From positions 1 through 35,365 of the forward strand of contig JBJFHL010000067.1 of NCBI GenBank assembly GCA_051893555.1: a DNA stretch of 35,365 nucleotides, in the 5' to 3' direction. The position numbers and the translations under genes are program-made. The notes below the pieces were generated by a model. The model saw only the letters and a program-made list of their open reading frames with translations, did no database searches and was not told the DNA's origin. The stretch comes from RGIG7179 sp051893555. Lineage in GTDB: Bacteria; Bacillota; Clostridia; Peptostreptococcales; Anaerovoracaceae. This document shows, one piece after another, positions 14,480 through 22,952 of the stretch; position 1 is the first letter of the stretch; the number at the start of each line of letters is the position of its first letter.

Positions 14480-17400
14480 ATGCTGCACATTTACTACGGC
14501 CGCGAAAGCCTGGATAAGGAAAAATTCATATTCGATATGATCCGGCAGAAGCGGGCCAGCAGACCGGAAACAGCGCGGACCATTCTGCTGGTGCCGGACC
14601 AGTATACCCTGGAGGCGGAGCAGCAGGCATTTCGCCATCTGCAGGTGCAGGGGCTCATGGATGTGGAAGTACTGTCCATGTCCCGTCTGGGAAACCGGCT
14701 GCTCAACGAACTGGGCGGCAGCAGACAGACCTTCATCGACAAGTATGGCCGGCATATGATCCTGGCGCGAATTGCCCGGGAAAACCGGGAGAATCTGCAG
14801 GTCTACCGCGGTCTGGAAGAAAGCAACGCGTTCATCGAAATGGTGAACAACTTTATTTCCGAGCTGAAGCAGTACAACTGCGGCAGGCAGGAGCTTGCGG
14901 CCATGGCGGCGGAGGCGGATGCGGGAACCTATACCCGGCGGAAGCTGGAGGATCTGGCCCTGCTTTACGGACGATATGAAGAGGAGATCGACGGCAAATA
15001 TACCGATTCCGAAGACTATATCGACCTCTTTCTTCGCAAAATCCACCAGTCCGAATTTCTCCGGGGCAGTCAGGTCTGGGTGTACGGGTTCGACAGCTTT
15101 GCGCCCAAAGCCATGTCTGTCCTGGGCCAGCTGATGGGCCGGGCGGCCGATGTACACGTGGTGCTTACCTGGGATGGCAACAGCCGGGATCGGGAACTTT
15201 TCGCTCTGACCGGTATGGTCATGGATAATCTGGAGCGGGAGGCAGCGGCAACCGGCGTGGAGTGCCGGCGGCAGGCCATCCCGTCCGGTTACGTACGGGA
15301 GCGCAGCAGCCGGGCCCTTCGTCATCTGGAGCGGGAGCTGTATGCAGTACCCGGCAGGAGGGAAGAAGACTGCAGCAACATCACCCTGGTATCTGCAGCG
15401 GGAATCTATAATGAAGCAGAAAGCGCTGCGGCATATATCCTGCATCTCGTGCGGGATCTGGGTCTGCGGTACCGGGATATCCGACTGGTGTGCAACGATC
15501 AGGAAGTGCGGGGCCCGGTGGTGGAACGGATCTTTCAGGAGTATGGAATTCCGGTATTCAGTGACAGCAAGAGAGATATCCTCTCCAGCCCGGTGGTGCA
15601 GTACCTTCTGGCCCTGCTGGATACCGTCACGGAAAGCTATCGGACGGAAGATCTGCTGCAGGTGCTGAAATCCGGATTTGGGGATCTGGATCGGGAGGAA
15701 GTCACCGATCTGGAAAACTACGCCATGAAATACAGAATCCGGCGTACCATGTGGAAACGGCCCTTTACCAGAGGAATCAGTGAATACGGTACAGAGGGGC
15801 TGGATCGGCTGGAGATGCTGCGGCAGAAAGCAGTATCTCCGTTTCTGGCGCTGGAACCTGTGATAAGAGACAGTGAAACCACCAGGGACTTTATCCAGGG
15901 GTTTTATCGCTATCTACATGAAGAAGTGAAGCTCACCGAGAGGATTGAAGCATTCATCTGCAGGCAGGAAGAAATGGAACGGATCGATCTGGCGGAGGAA
16001 ACGGGTCAGATCTGGGGTAAAGTTGTGGGCATCCTGGATCAGATGGCAGAAATCATGGGAGAAGATGGTTTCGAGCCGAAGTTGTTCCGGGACATTTTCT
16101 GCGTTGGGCTTTCTCAGGTGGAAATCGGCGTGCTGCCGCCGACCAGGGATGGTTTGCTGATGGGAACCATGCAGAGAACCAGGATGAGTAACGTAAAAGC
16201 GCTGGTCATCGTTGGCGTCAACGAAGGAGTGCTGCCCCAGGAAAAACCGGAGCAGGGTCTCTTCAGTACGGAAGAAAAAGAGCTCTTCCGCAGCCGGGGC
16301 ACCGAGCTTTGTAAGGTGGACTCCATCGTGCTGATGGAAGAGCGTCTGGCCATCTACCGGAATCTTTCCTGTGCGGAGGAGTATCTGTGGCTCAGCTGTT
16401 CTCTGTCAGACGGGGAAGGAAAGGAATGTCGGCCATCACCGGTTTACCTGAAGCTGCAGGAACTGTTTCCGAAGCTTGAGGAGCAGCCGGATGTGCTGAA
16501 CGGTGAAAACGGATTGCCGCTGATTCACGGCGGTGTCAGCAGTCTGCGCCACATGACGGAGGCACTGCAGGATGCAGCCTCGGCAAGAGGGCCGGGAGAA
16601 ACGGCCGGAGAGCGGGCCTCGGTGCCGGCAGAGTGGAAAGAAACCCTCGCTTGGTATCAGCAGAATCGTTCGGACGAGTTGAAGCCGGTGCGGGAGGGCC
16701 TGGCTTTTACCAACCATCAGAACAATCTTGGAAAGGAAGCAGCACGGCAGCTGTTTCTGAAAAATCCGGAGGCAGCCTATTCCCTCAGTCCGTCCAGGCT
16801 GGAGAAATTTTCAAGATGCCCGTTTTCCCATTTCGTGGCTTATGGGCTGCGGCCGGAGGAACGCCGGATCTTTCAGGTGGCGCCCAGAGAAATCGGAGAC
16901 ATTTATCACGAATGTCTCATGACCCTGACCCGGACACTGACGGTGCCGGATCTGGATGTGACCCATCCCCTGTCACCGTGGATGACCATCACCCGGCAGG
17001 AATGCGGGAAGCTGGTGCGGGAAACGGCCCGGCGGCAGATGGAGCAGTACCGGGAAGGCCTGTTCCACGTGGGAAAGGAAGAAACCTACCGCAGCAGCAG
17101 GATCTATGAAATCTGCGAGAAGGTCTGCTGGACTGTGGTGGAGCAGGTCCGGGCCGGTCAGATTGAAAAAAGCCAGTTTGAAGTCCCGTTCCGCAGAGGC
17201 GGCAAGATTCCGCCGGTGACGGTTACGGCTGGCGATGAGACCGTATACATTGAAGGAAAGATCGACCGGGTGGACTATCTGCCGGATGATCGGGTGAAGA
17301 TCATCGACTACAAAACGGGGAACGAAAGCTTCCATATGGAAGAAGCCAAAGCCGGCTACCGTCTGCAGCTGATGCTGTATCTGCAGGCTGCCTGCGAGGA

Positions 17401-17857
17401 AAACAGAAAACCGGCCGGGGTCTTCTACTTCCACATTTCAGAGCCCATGGCCGATGCCACGGGAAAGGAATGGGACAGCGAGGAACTGGCCAGAGAGATT
17501 CGAAAGAACTTCAAGCTGAACGGGGTGATGGTGGATGATCCCCAGGTCATTCAGAACATCGCCGGTGATTTCAGTGGATTTTCCGACATCGTGCCCCTGC
17601 GGGCAGGAAAGGAAAAAATCGCCGGAACCGGGAAGGAATTCCTCATCCCTGAAGATGAATTCCGAGACCTGCAGGACGCAGTGGCGGAAAAAACCGTGGA
17701 GATCTGCCGCAGCCTGACGGAGGGCAATCTGGAAATTCACCCGATGAAGACGAAGGAACGATCCGCATGCACTTACTGTGAATATATGGGAATCTGCCGC
17801 TTCGATACCGTATTCGATGGCTGCAGCTACCATTTGATCGATAAGAAAGGAGAATAA
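14480..17857 (+). CDS. addB: AddB-type subunit of the helicase-exonuclease AddAB
   Basis: AddB works with AddA to resect double-strand breaks for recombination. It has 1125 residues, near the usual 1150. The N-terminal nucleotide-binding motif is degenerate: GRESLDKE (about residues 6-13) replaces GRxGxGKT, so ATP hydrolysis at this site is doubtful. The C-terminal RecB-family nuclease domain has IDYKTG near 942 and EGKIDRVDYLP before it. Four cysteines for the AddB 4Fe-4S cluster are present: Cys780 (RCPFSHF), Cys1097, Cys1100 and Cys1106 (CTYCEYMGIC). AddA, usually the next gene in Firmicutes, is absent; deoD follows only two bases later. AAGGAAAG precedes the ATG. Confidence 0.92.
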   Translation: MLHIYYGRESLDKEKFIFDMIRQKRASRPETARTILLVPDQYTLEAEQQAFRHLQVQGLMDVEVLSMSRLGNRLLNELGGSRQTFIDKYGRHMILARIARENRENLQVYRGLEESNAFIEMVNNFISELKQYNCGRQELAAMAAEADAGTYTRRKLEDLALLYGRYEEEIDGKYTDSEDYIDLFLRKIHQSEFLRGSQVWVYGFDSFAPKAMSVLGQLMGRAADVHVVLTWDGNSRDRELFALTGMVMDNLEREAAATGVECRRQAIPSGYVRERSSRALRHLERELYAVPGRREEDCSNITLVSAAGIYNEAESAAAYILHLVRDLGLRYRDIRLVCNDQEVRGPVVERIFQEYGIPVFSDSKRDILSSPVVQYLLALLDTVTESYRTEDLLQVLKSGFGDLDREEVTDLENYAMKYRIRRTMWKRPFTRGISEYGTEGLDRLEMLRQKAVSPFLALEPVIRDSETTRDFIQGFYRYLHEEVKLTERIEAFICRQEEMERIDLAEETGQIWGKVVGILDQMAEIMGEDGFEPKLFRDIFCVGLSQVEIGVLPPTRDGLLMGTMQRTRMSNVKALVIVGVNEGVLPQEKPEQGLFSTEEKELFRSRGTELCKVDSIVLMEERLAIYRNLSCAEEYLWLSCSLSDGEGKECRPSPVYLKLQELFPKLEEQPDVLNGENGLPLIHGGVSSLRHMTEALQDAASARGPGETAGERASVPAEWKETLAWYQQNRSDELKPVREGLAFTNHQNNLGKEAARQLFLKNPEAAYSLSPSRLEKFSRCPFSHFVAYGLRPEERRIFQVAPREIGDIYHECLMTLTRTLTVPDLDVTHPLSPWMTITRQECGKLVRETARRQMEQYREGLFHVGKEETYRSSRIYEICEKVCWTVVEQVRAGQIEKSQFEVPFRRGGKIPPVTVTAGDETVYIEGKIDRVDYLPDDRVKIIDYKTGNESFHMEEAKAGYRLQLMLYLQAACEENRKPAGVFYFHISEPMADATGKEWDSEELAREIRKNFKLNGVMVDDPQVIQNIAGDFSGFSDIVPLRAGKEKIAGTGKEFLIPEDEFRDLQDAVAEKTVEICRSLTEGNLEIHPMKTKERSACTYCEYMGICRFDTVFDGCSYHLIDKKGE

Positions 17858-17859
17858 TA

Positions 17860-18564
17860 ATGAGCACACCAACACCTCACATTTCCGCCAGACCAGGCGA
17901 ATTCGCGAAGACGGTACTGATGCCGGGAGATCCGCTCCGGGCAAAATTCATCGCTGAGACATTTCTGGAAGATGCCGTACTTGTAAACAATGTGCGGGGA
18001 ATCCAGGGATATACCGGCATATATAAAGGGAAGAAGGTATCCGTGATGGCATCCGGTATGGGCATGCCGTCCATCGGGATCTATTCCTATGAACTGTTCA
18101 ATTTTTATGATGTGGAGAATATCATCCGGGTCGGTACAGCCGGCGTGGTAGATCCGGCTCTGAAAGTCCGGGACGTGGTACTGGGTATGGGAGCCTGCAC
18201 CAACTCCAGTTTCCAGGATCAGTTCCAGCTTCCAGGTCATTATGCACCGATTTGCTCCTATAAACTGCTGAGCAGTGCAGTGGAAGCGGCACATAAGCTT
18301 GGCATTGAGCCAAAGGTAGGAAATCTTTACTCATCCGATTGCTTCTATGATGACAGCATGCCGCTGGGGAAATGGCAGAAGATGGGCGTTCTGGCCGTTG
18401 AAATGGAAGCAGCGGCGCTGTATATGAACGCAGCGAGAGCAGGAAAGAATGCACTGGCGATCTGCACCATCTCCGATAATCCGTTTACCGGAGAAGAAAC
18501 CACAGCGGAAGAACGGCAGCAGACCTTCACCGCCATGATGGAGATTGCACTGGAAATCGCCTGA
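17860..18564 (+). CDS. deoD: Purine-nucleoside phosphorylase, DeoD type
   Basis: It phosphorolyses purine (deoxy)ribonucleosides to base plus (deoxy)ribose 1-phosphate for salvage in the cytosol. It has 234 residues, the standard size of the hexameric trimer-of-dimers family. Motifs include the phosphate-binding GDPLRAKFIAE near 24, GMGMPSIGIYSYEL near 67, RVGTAG near 90, the ribose-site VEMEAAALY near 180 and TISDNPF with catalytic Asp206 (equivalent to Asp204 in E. coli). GAAAGGAG lies before the ATG. It follows addB by two bases and precedes a PucR-type regulator by 40, so it may be both read through from upstream and connected with that regulator. Confidence 0.95.
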   Translation: MSTPTPHISARPGEFAKTVLMPGDPLRAKFIAETFLEDAVLVNNVRGIQGYTGIYKGKKVSVMASGMGMPSIGIYSYELFNFYDVENIIRVGTAGVVDPALKVRDVVLGMGACTNSSFQDQFQLPGHYAPICSYKLLSSAVEAAHKLGIEPKVGNLYSSDCFYDDSMPLGKWQKMGVLAVEMEAAALYMNAARAGKNALAICTISDNPFTGEETTAEERQQTFTAMMEIALEIA

Positions 18565-18604
18565 TCACATCGGAGTATAGAAACAGATTGGGAGAGTGCC
18601 TGAC

Positions 18605-19765
18605 ATGTCTCTGACCTTAAGAAATCTTATGCATCTTCGCTGCATGCAGGGGATGAAACTGATTGCAGGCGAAGGGGGATTGGATCGTCCTGTTTGCTCT
18701 GCCGGTATCGCAGATTACGAATTCGCCAGAAATATTCATATGAATCGGGAGCTTGCCTTCGCCGCAGACAGCTTCGTGATCTCCAGCCTGCTTTTCGCCA
18801 TGGACGACGAAGATAGAATCCTGGAGGCGGTGAAGAGCCTGTACCGACAGAATACCAGCGGTTTTGCATATAAAAATGTCATCTTTGAAACACTGCCCCG
18901 GGAGGTGGCGGAATTTTGTGATGCCCATGATTTCCCCCTTTTCGTTTTCGGTCAGGACATCTACTTTGAAGATATCATCTTCGAGATTATGGATGCGGTG
19001 CAGCAGGATGACACCCGGATCTTATCCGCCGACAGCGTCCGCCGTATGATCGACGGACAGCTGACCCAGGAACAGGTCACAGAAACGGTGAAAGGCCTGT
19101 CCCTTCTGTTTAAGGAATACAGCAGAGGCCTCTATGTGTCACCAGGGAAAGACCATCCGCTGGAGCTGGAGCGGCTGTTTCACAGTTATTATCTGAACAA
19201 AAGTCTCCGGCAGAAGGCAATGCTGTGCCGGTATGAAAAGGGACTGTTCCTCCTGCTGACCAGCAGCCGGAACACGGAAGATACTTTCACCCTGATCGAA
19301 AAGGAAGTACTGGAGGGGCTGGGTCTGTCGCAGAAGAATTCGGTCATTTCCCGCAGCAGAGTGCATTCATCCCGCAGTCAGTTGGATCAGTGCCTGCGGG
19401 AAAGCTGGCAGACCCATGCTGCAGGCATGGCAATGGATTGCAATTATGGCAGCTATGATAAGATCGGAATCTTTCGCATTTTGATCCCGTTGCAGAAGAC
19501 ACCGGTGTTAGCGGAGTACAGCAGAGAAATTCTGGCACCGCTGTCCGGCAGGGACGAACTGATGGAGACGATGTTCGCCTATGTGCAGCATGGAGGAGAT
19601 GTGGCAGCTGCAGCCTCTGACTGCAGCTGTCACCAGAATACCATCCGTTACCGCCTGGCGAAGGTGCGGGAACTGGCAGGCATGGAAGACAGGACAGACG
19701 CAGAACTATATGAAGAATTCTCCGCAGCAGTACGGATCGCTCGGCTGCTGCAGAAAAAGAAATAA
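18605..19765 (+). CDS. PucR-family transcriptional regulator
   Basis: This is a DNA-binding regulator of the PucR family, which often controls purine or amino-acid catabolism. From ATG 18605 it has 386 residues. An N-terminal PucR domain spans roughly 1-130 (LRNLMHLRCMQGMKLIAG, FVISSLLFA, FPLFVFGQDIYFEDII). A middle region resembles the GGDEF-like PucR core (about 190-300), and a C-terminal HTH_30 lies at about 325-370 (GGDVAAAASDCSCHQNTIRYRL). GGGAGAG eight bases before the ATG supports this start over the GTG at 18596. The position directly after deoD suggests a link with purine nucleoside use, which is inference. A hairpin at 19772-19833 probably ends this transcript. Confidence 0.85.
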   Translation: MSLTLRNLMHLRCMQGMKLIAGEGGLDRPVCSAGIADYEFARNIHMNRELAFAADSFVISSLLFAMDDEDRILEAVKSLYRQNTSGFAYKNVIFETLPREVAEFCDAHDFPLFVFGQDIYFEDIIFEIMDAVQQDDTRILSADSVRRMIDGQLTQEQVTETVKGLSLLFKEYSRGLYVSPGKDHPLELERLFHSYYLNKSLRQKAMLCRYEKGLFLLLTSSRNTEDTFTLIEKEVLEGLGLSQKNSVISRSRVHSSRSQLDQCLRESWQTHAAGMAMDCNYGSYDKIGIFRILIPLQKTPVLAEYSREILAPLSGRDELMETMFAYVQHGGDVAAAASDCSCHQNTIRYRLAKVRELAGMEDRTDAELYEEFSAAVRIARLLQKKK

Positions 19766-19771
19766 CGAAAG

Positions 19772-19833
19772 AAATACTCCTTTCCGGGCAGACGAGTGAA
19801 AAAACAAACGCTTGCACCTGGGAGGGAGTATTT
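19772..19833. terminator. Bidirectional terminator between convergent genes
   Basis: AAATACTCC (19772-19780) pairs with GGAGTATTT (19825-19833), and flanking TTTCC/GGGAG bases may extend the stem. T-runs follow on both strands. The loop is long (over 30 bases), so it is weaker than the other terminators. It lies between the PucR-type gene and the surface-protein gene, which converge. Confidence 0.55.
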
Positions 19834-19883
19834 TAAAATGATTTTATAATTTCAATTGTCTGCTTATCGAGAAACCATTCACA

Positions 19884-21275
19884 TTATTCAGCTTCTTCTT
19901 TCTTTTTTCTGGTTCTGGACAGTGCTGCGAAACCTGCGGCGGACAGGAGAAGCATCATACCGGCTGTGCCTGCACCGTTGTCACCGGTCTTTGGCACGTC
20001 AGTTTTCGGAGCATCGTTTTCTGTGGAGATTGTTGCAGCCAGAGGGACTTCTTCTTCGTCCACACCGATGACGATTTCGTTCTGATCCACGGCTTCTCCC
20101 AATTCTGCCGTTTCTTCGGAATCAACAAGTGGGGTTGATGACAGCGGAACTGCAGGGCCGTCCGAAATGATGACATCATCCGGCGTGATCGGCATAATCG
20201 GATGAATCGGAACTGGTGTCGGTTCCTGGGTCGGTTCCTGAGTCGGTTCCTGAGTTGGTTCCTGGGTAGGCTCCTGGGTCGGTTCCTGAGTTGGTTCCTG
20301 GGTAGGCTCCTGGGTAGGTTCCTGAGTCGGTTCCTGGGTCGGCTCCTGGGTCGGTTCCTGCGTCGGTTCCTGCGTCGGCTCCTGAGTCGGTTTCTGGGTC
20401 GGTTCCTGTGCAGGCTCCTGAGTAGGCTCCTGCGTCGGTTCCTGGGTAGGTTCCTGAGTAGGCTCCTGGGTAGGTTCCTGGGTAGGTTCCTGGGTAGGCT
20501 CCTGGGTAGGTTCCTGGGTAGGCTCCTGGGTAGGTTCCTGGGTAGGCTCCTGGGTAGGCTCCTGGGTAGGTTCCTGGGTAGGTTCCTGGGTAGGTTCCTG
20601 AGCAGGAGCCTCATAAGTATTTGTGATTACAAAACCGGTATCTTCAGATCCTGTAATGCTCGACTTATACCCGTCTACGGTCACTTCCTCTACGCTGTAG
20701 GAAACCTCAGCCCCATCCTGATACTTTACCAGATTGGAGAAAGTGCCCTTCCAACGGTTTGCTTCATTTAAAACGAGCTCTTTGCCTGCATCTTTACCGT
20801 TTGCAAGAAGCTTTACAGTTATAGAAGCGGGACGCGCATTTTCGCAATTCTCATCACCGGACCACCGCTTGCAGACTGTGATATCTGTATTGAAATACAC
20901 ATCACCTTTATAGTTCTGATTGCCCTTGTCAAAATGATAGGATTCATCTTTTCCGGTATCGTTTCCTTCCTGTTTTTCAATGACGATAACGCCTGTTGTT
21001 CCTGAACCGTCATTTACAGTATATGGGATGACTCTTCCGGTATTAAAGCCGGACTGTTTCTCAACTTTGATAATGCTGCCTTGATACTCAGCAGACAGGT
21101 TGCCGGAAGTCATGTGAAGGATCAGGCTGGTTTTCTTCGAAAAAGATCCGTTTTTAAAACTTTTCACGTGAATGGTAGAAGTGTCATGTGCAGCCAGAGC
21201 AGTCATAGTCGTATAACTCAGCGCAACTGCTAAAACGAGAATCAACGCAAACATGCGGTGCAGATACTTTCTCAC
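19884..21275 (-). CDS. Sortase-anchored Cna-B surface protein with a long EPTQ repeat stalk
   Basis: This is a cell-wall protein of unknown function, 463 residues from the GTG at 21275. Order: signal peptide (1 to about 28, ending TALA), an unrecognised region to about 125, a Cna-B-type domain at about 129-224 (ITVCKRWSGDEN to GFVITNTYEAP), a proline-rich stalk of about 32 EPTQ tetrapeptides, an acidic spacer, then the sorting signal VPKTGD (427-432), a hydrophobic helix and RTRKKKEEAE. VPKTGD is a variant of LPXTG, so a matching sortase should exist elsewhere. The start is odd: a strong AGGAGG points to an ATG at 21298 that stops after eight codons, and one extra base in the A6 run would fuse that start in frame. 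MSCRAMM-like or pilin-like roles are possible. Confidence 0.85.
   Translation of the reverse strand: MRKYLHRMFALILVLAVALSYTTMTALAAHDTSTIHVKSFKNGSFSKKTSLILHMTSGNLSAEYQGSIIKVEKQSGFNTGRVIPYTVNDGSGTTGVIVIEKQEGNDTGKDESYHFDKGNQNYKGDVYFNTDITVCKRWSGDENCENARPASITVKLLANGKDAGKELVLNEANRWKGTFSNLVKYQDGAEVSYSVEEVTVDGYKSSITGSEDTGFVITNTYEAPAQEPTQEPTQEPTQEPTQEPTQEPTQEPTQEPTQEPTQEPTQEPTQEPTQEPTQEPTQEPTQEPAQEPTQKPTQEPTQEPTQEPTQEPTQEPTQEPTQEPTQEPTQEPTQEPTQEPTQEPTQEPTQEPTPVPIHPIMPITPDDVIISDGPAVPLSSTPLVDSEETAELGEAVDQNEIVIGVDEEEVPLAATISTENDAPKTDVPKTGDNGAGTAGMMLLLSAAGFAALSRTRKKKEEAE
20221..20604 (-). repeat. 32 tandem 12-bp units encoding (EPTQ)n
   Basis: On the + strand the unit is GGTTCCTGGGTA with variants at positions 3, 9 and 12. 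32 units run without interruption of phase. Nearly all changes are synonymous; rare units encode Ala or Lys (AQEP, QKPT). The perfect 12-base phasing and near identity suggest growth and loss by slippage, so length should vary between strains. The encoded stalk probably lifts the Cna-B domain away from the wall. Confidence 0.95.
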
Positions 21276-21298
21276 TTTTCCGTTTTTTGATGTAACAT
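21272..21298 (-). other. Short upstream ORF / frame-break at the surface-protein start
   Basis: ATG at 21298-21296 lies seven bases after a consensus AGGAGG (21311-21306) and encodes MLHQKTEK, then stops at TGA 21274-21272. That TGA overlaps the GTG (21275-21273) that starts the surface protein, as GTGA. Six A residues (21288-21283) lie in between; seven would give a continuous frame MLHQKNGKVRKYLHR into the signal peptide. Possible readings are a coupled leader peptide, phase variation by slippage, or an assembly error. Confidence 0.6.
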
Positions 21299-21467
21299 CT
21301 TGTTTCCTCCTTTAATTGCGTATCCGTCCTGAACTTTCACAGCAATGTTCATTTAAACGGATAAACTGTAACACACTGCAGAGACTCTCTGAAAAAGCTT
21401 GCTAAATCCGATGTTTTACAGGAATATCAATCTCTTTTGAGATGGTTTTTATCTCCGCTTTTTTATC

Positions 21468-21476
21468 AGTATAGCA
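21468..21476 (-). promoter_or_regulatory. Candidate extended -10 promoter of the Cna-B surface-protein gene
   Basis: On the minus strand TGC-TATACT (21476-21468) is an extended -10 element. Two direct copies of TGTAACCA, 12 bases apart (about 21481-21500), lie just upstream where a -35 or an activator site would be. It implies a leader of about 160 bases down to 21298. The leader includes GAGAT/ATCTC pairing near 21431-21455. No known riboswitch was recognised in it. Confidence 0.4.
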
Positions 21477-21507
21477 TCTTGTGGTTACAGTTTTGGTTAC
21501 AAAATGA

Positions 21508-21548
21508 AAAAATACATTCAAAATTTTAAAAATTCTGAATGTATTTTT
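21508..21548 (-). terminator. Terminator of the MATE gene
   Basis: AAAAATACATTCA (21508-21520) and TGAATGTATTTTT (21536-21548) form a perfect 13-bp stem around a 15-base AT-rich loop, with T-runs on either strand. On the minus strand it follows the MATE stop by about 28 bases. Confidence 0.85.
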
Positions 21549-21575
21549 GAAGTGTCACAGATGTAAAATCTCGTT

Positions 21576-22952
21576 TTACAGATTCATGTTCTTCGATGCG
21601 ATACGCTTCATCGGACCGATCAGCAGCAGGCAGATCAGAATGGTCAGCACATCAGCGGCAGGCTGTGCCAGGCAGATGCCGGTGAAGTCCAGCAGTCTCG
21701 GGAGCACCAGGATGCAGGGCACATAGAAGAGTCCCTGTCTTATGGTGGACAGGAACAGGCCGATCCCGGAGGCACCGATGGTCTGGAAGGTGATGGTCAT
21801 CATATAGCACAGACCGAAGGCAGGATACAGGATCACCTGGGAGATCAGCAGCCAGCGTCCGAAATCCACCACCAGCGGATTCTGGTTGAACAGCAGGATC
21901 AGCGGGCGGGAAAGAAGGATGTAGACAGCAGCCACGATCACGGTCAGAAGCAGGGCACCCTTCAGAGCGAAACGAACCGACTTATGAAACCGTTCTTCTG
22001 CTTTCGCACCGAAGGCGTAGGCGGCCACTGGCTGATAACCCTGCATGAATCCCATAATCACGTAACAGCCGATGAGGATCAGGCGCTGTACCACGCCATA
22101 AGCGGCAATGATCAGATCGGAATCCGGAAGAGGTTTGGCTGCGATATTTGTCAGCGAAGTTGCAACCGCCAGGCAGATCTGAATGACTGCAGTAGGAATC
22201 CCGATGGCGGTCACCTGCCACAGGAACCGGCCCGTCAGACGGAAAGACCGAATATGAATTTTGATGATGGACCGGCCGCTGCCGTAGAACCAGAGCAGAA
22301 TAAAGAAGGTCACACTCTGGGAAATGGTGGTGGCAAGGGATGCACCCTCTACGCCCATATCCAGTCCCCAGCGGAACATGAACACCGGATCCAGCAGCAC
22401 ATTGAGGGCTGCACCGGTGATGACCGCGATGGAAGAAATCTTTACAGAGGATTCCGCGCGGGCAGCACAGTTCATACTCTGGGCAGGCAGATTAAAGAGG
22501 GCCGCGATGAACATCCAGAAGGCATAATCCTTTGCCTGGGGCAGCACCGCATCGGAAGCACCGAACGAGCGGAGCAGAGATTCCATGAAGAGAATACCCA
22601 CAGCACATAGAAATATTCCGACGAAGAGCGAGAACCCTAAAATCGTCGTGACCGTTCGTCCGGCTTCCTCTCTCTGACCGGCGCCCAGCTGCCGGCCTGC
22701 CAGAACACCTGCACCGGCTGCAAAAATATTTTCCACGGAAACCATGATCAGAAGCAGTGGCAGCGTGACGCCCACAGCCGCAAGAGCCTCATCGCTGTTC
22801 AGCATGCCGATATAGGCGGTATCCACAATGTTATAAACAGCCTTGGCAAGCAAGGCCAGGGTGGCCGGGATTGCAAGACTTACAATGGCCGAAGAGGGCT
22901 CTGCCGTGGACAGCAAAGCTTCTTTCGTTGGAGATGCATCATTCTTTTTCAC
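21576..22952 (-). CDS. MATE-family multidrug/solute efflux transporter
   Basis: This is an inner-membrane antiporter of the MATE family that exports drugs or metabolites using a Na+ or H+ gradient. About 458 residues from the GTG at 22952, with twelve hydrophobic segments in two similar halves. The family pattern is clear at SLAIPATLALLAKAVYNIVDTAYIGML near the N terminus and GFMQGYQPVAAYAFGAKAEERF near the start of the second half. The frame is open as far as 23066, but typical MATE N termini begin near this GTG, which has GGGTG six bases upstream. It overlaps the end of the TetR gene by 14 bases, so the two are co-transcribed and probably coupled. TetR proteins commonly control adjacent pumps. 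The substrate is unknown. Confidence 0.9.
   Translation of the reverse strand: MKKNDASPTKEALLSTAEPSSAIVSLAIPATLALLAKAVYNIVDTAYIGMLNSDEALAAVGVTLPLLLIMVSVENIFAAGAGVLAGRQLGAGQREEAGRTVTTILGFSLFVGIFLCAVGILFMESLLRSFGASDAVLPQAKDYAFWMFIAALFNLPAQSMNCAARAESSVKISSIAVITGAALNVLLDPVFMFRWGLDMGVEGASLATTISQSVTFFILLWFYGSGRSIIKIHIRSFRLTGRFLWQVTAIGIPTAVIQICLAVATSLTNIAAKPLPDSDLIIAAYGVVQRLILIGCYVIMGFMQGYQPVAAYAFGAKAEERFHKSVRFALKGALLLTVIVAAVYILLSRPLILLFNQNPLVVDFGRWLLISQVILYPAFGLCYMMTITFQTIGASGIGLFLSTIRQGLFYVPCILVLPRLLDFTGICLAQPAADVLTILICLLLIGPMKRIASKNMNL

Noticed and set aside
14354..15445. Minus-strand open frame of 363 codons opposite addB
   Set aside because: Same reasoning: it is a shadow of addB codon usage with no ribosome binding site or family motif.
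20221..20604. CRISPR-like array
   Set aside because: The units are contiguous 12-mers with no unique spacers and lie in frame in a surface-protein gene.
20202..20771. Plus-strand open frame rich in Arg, Leu and Phe across the repeats
   Set aside because: It is the antisense of the 12-bp EPTQ repeats, which leave all frames open. It has no ribosome binding site, and its protein composition is an artefact of the repeat.
21299..21475. Cyclic-di-GMP or other known riboswitch in the surface-protein leader
   Set aside because: Local hairpins are present (for example GAGAT/ATCTC near 21441-21455), but no conserved riboswitch core could be matched.
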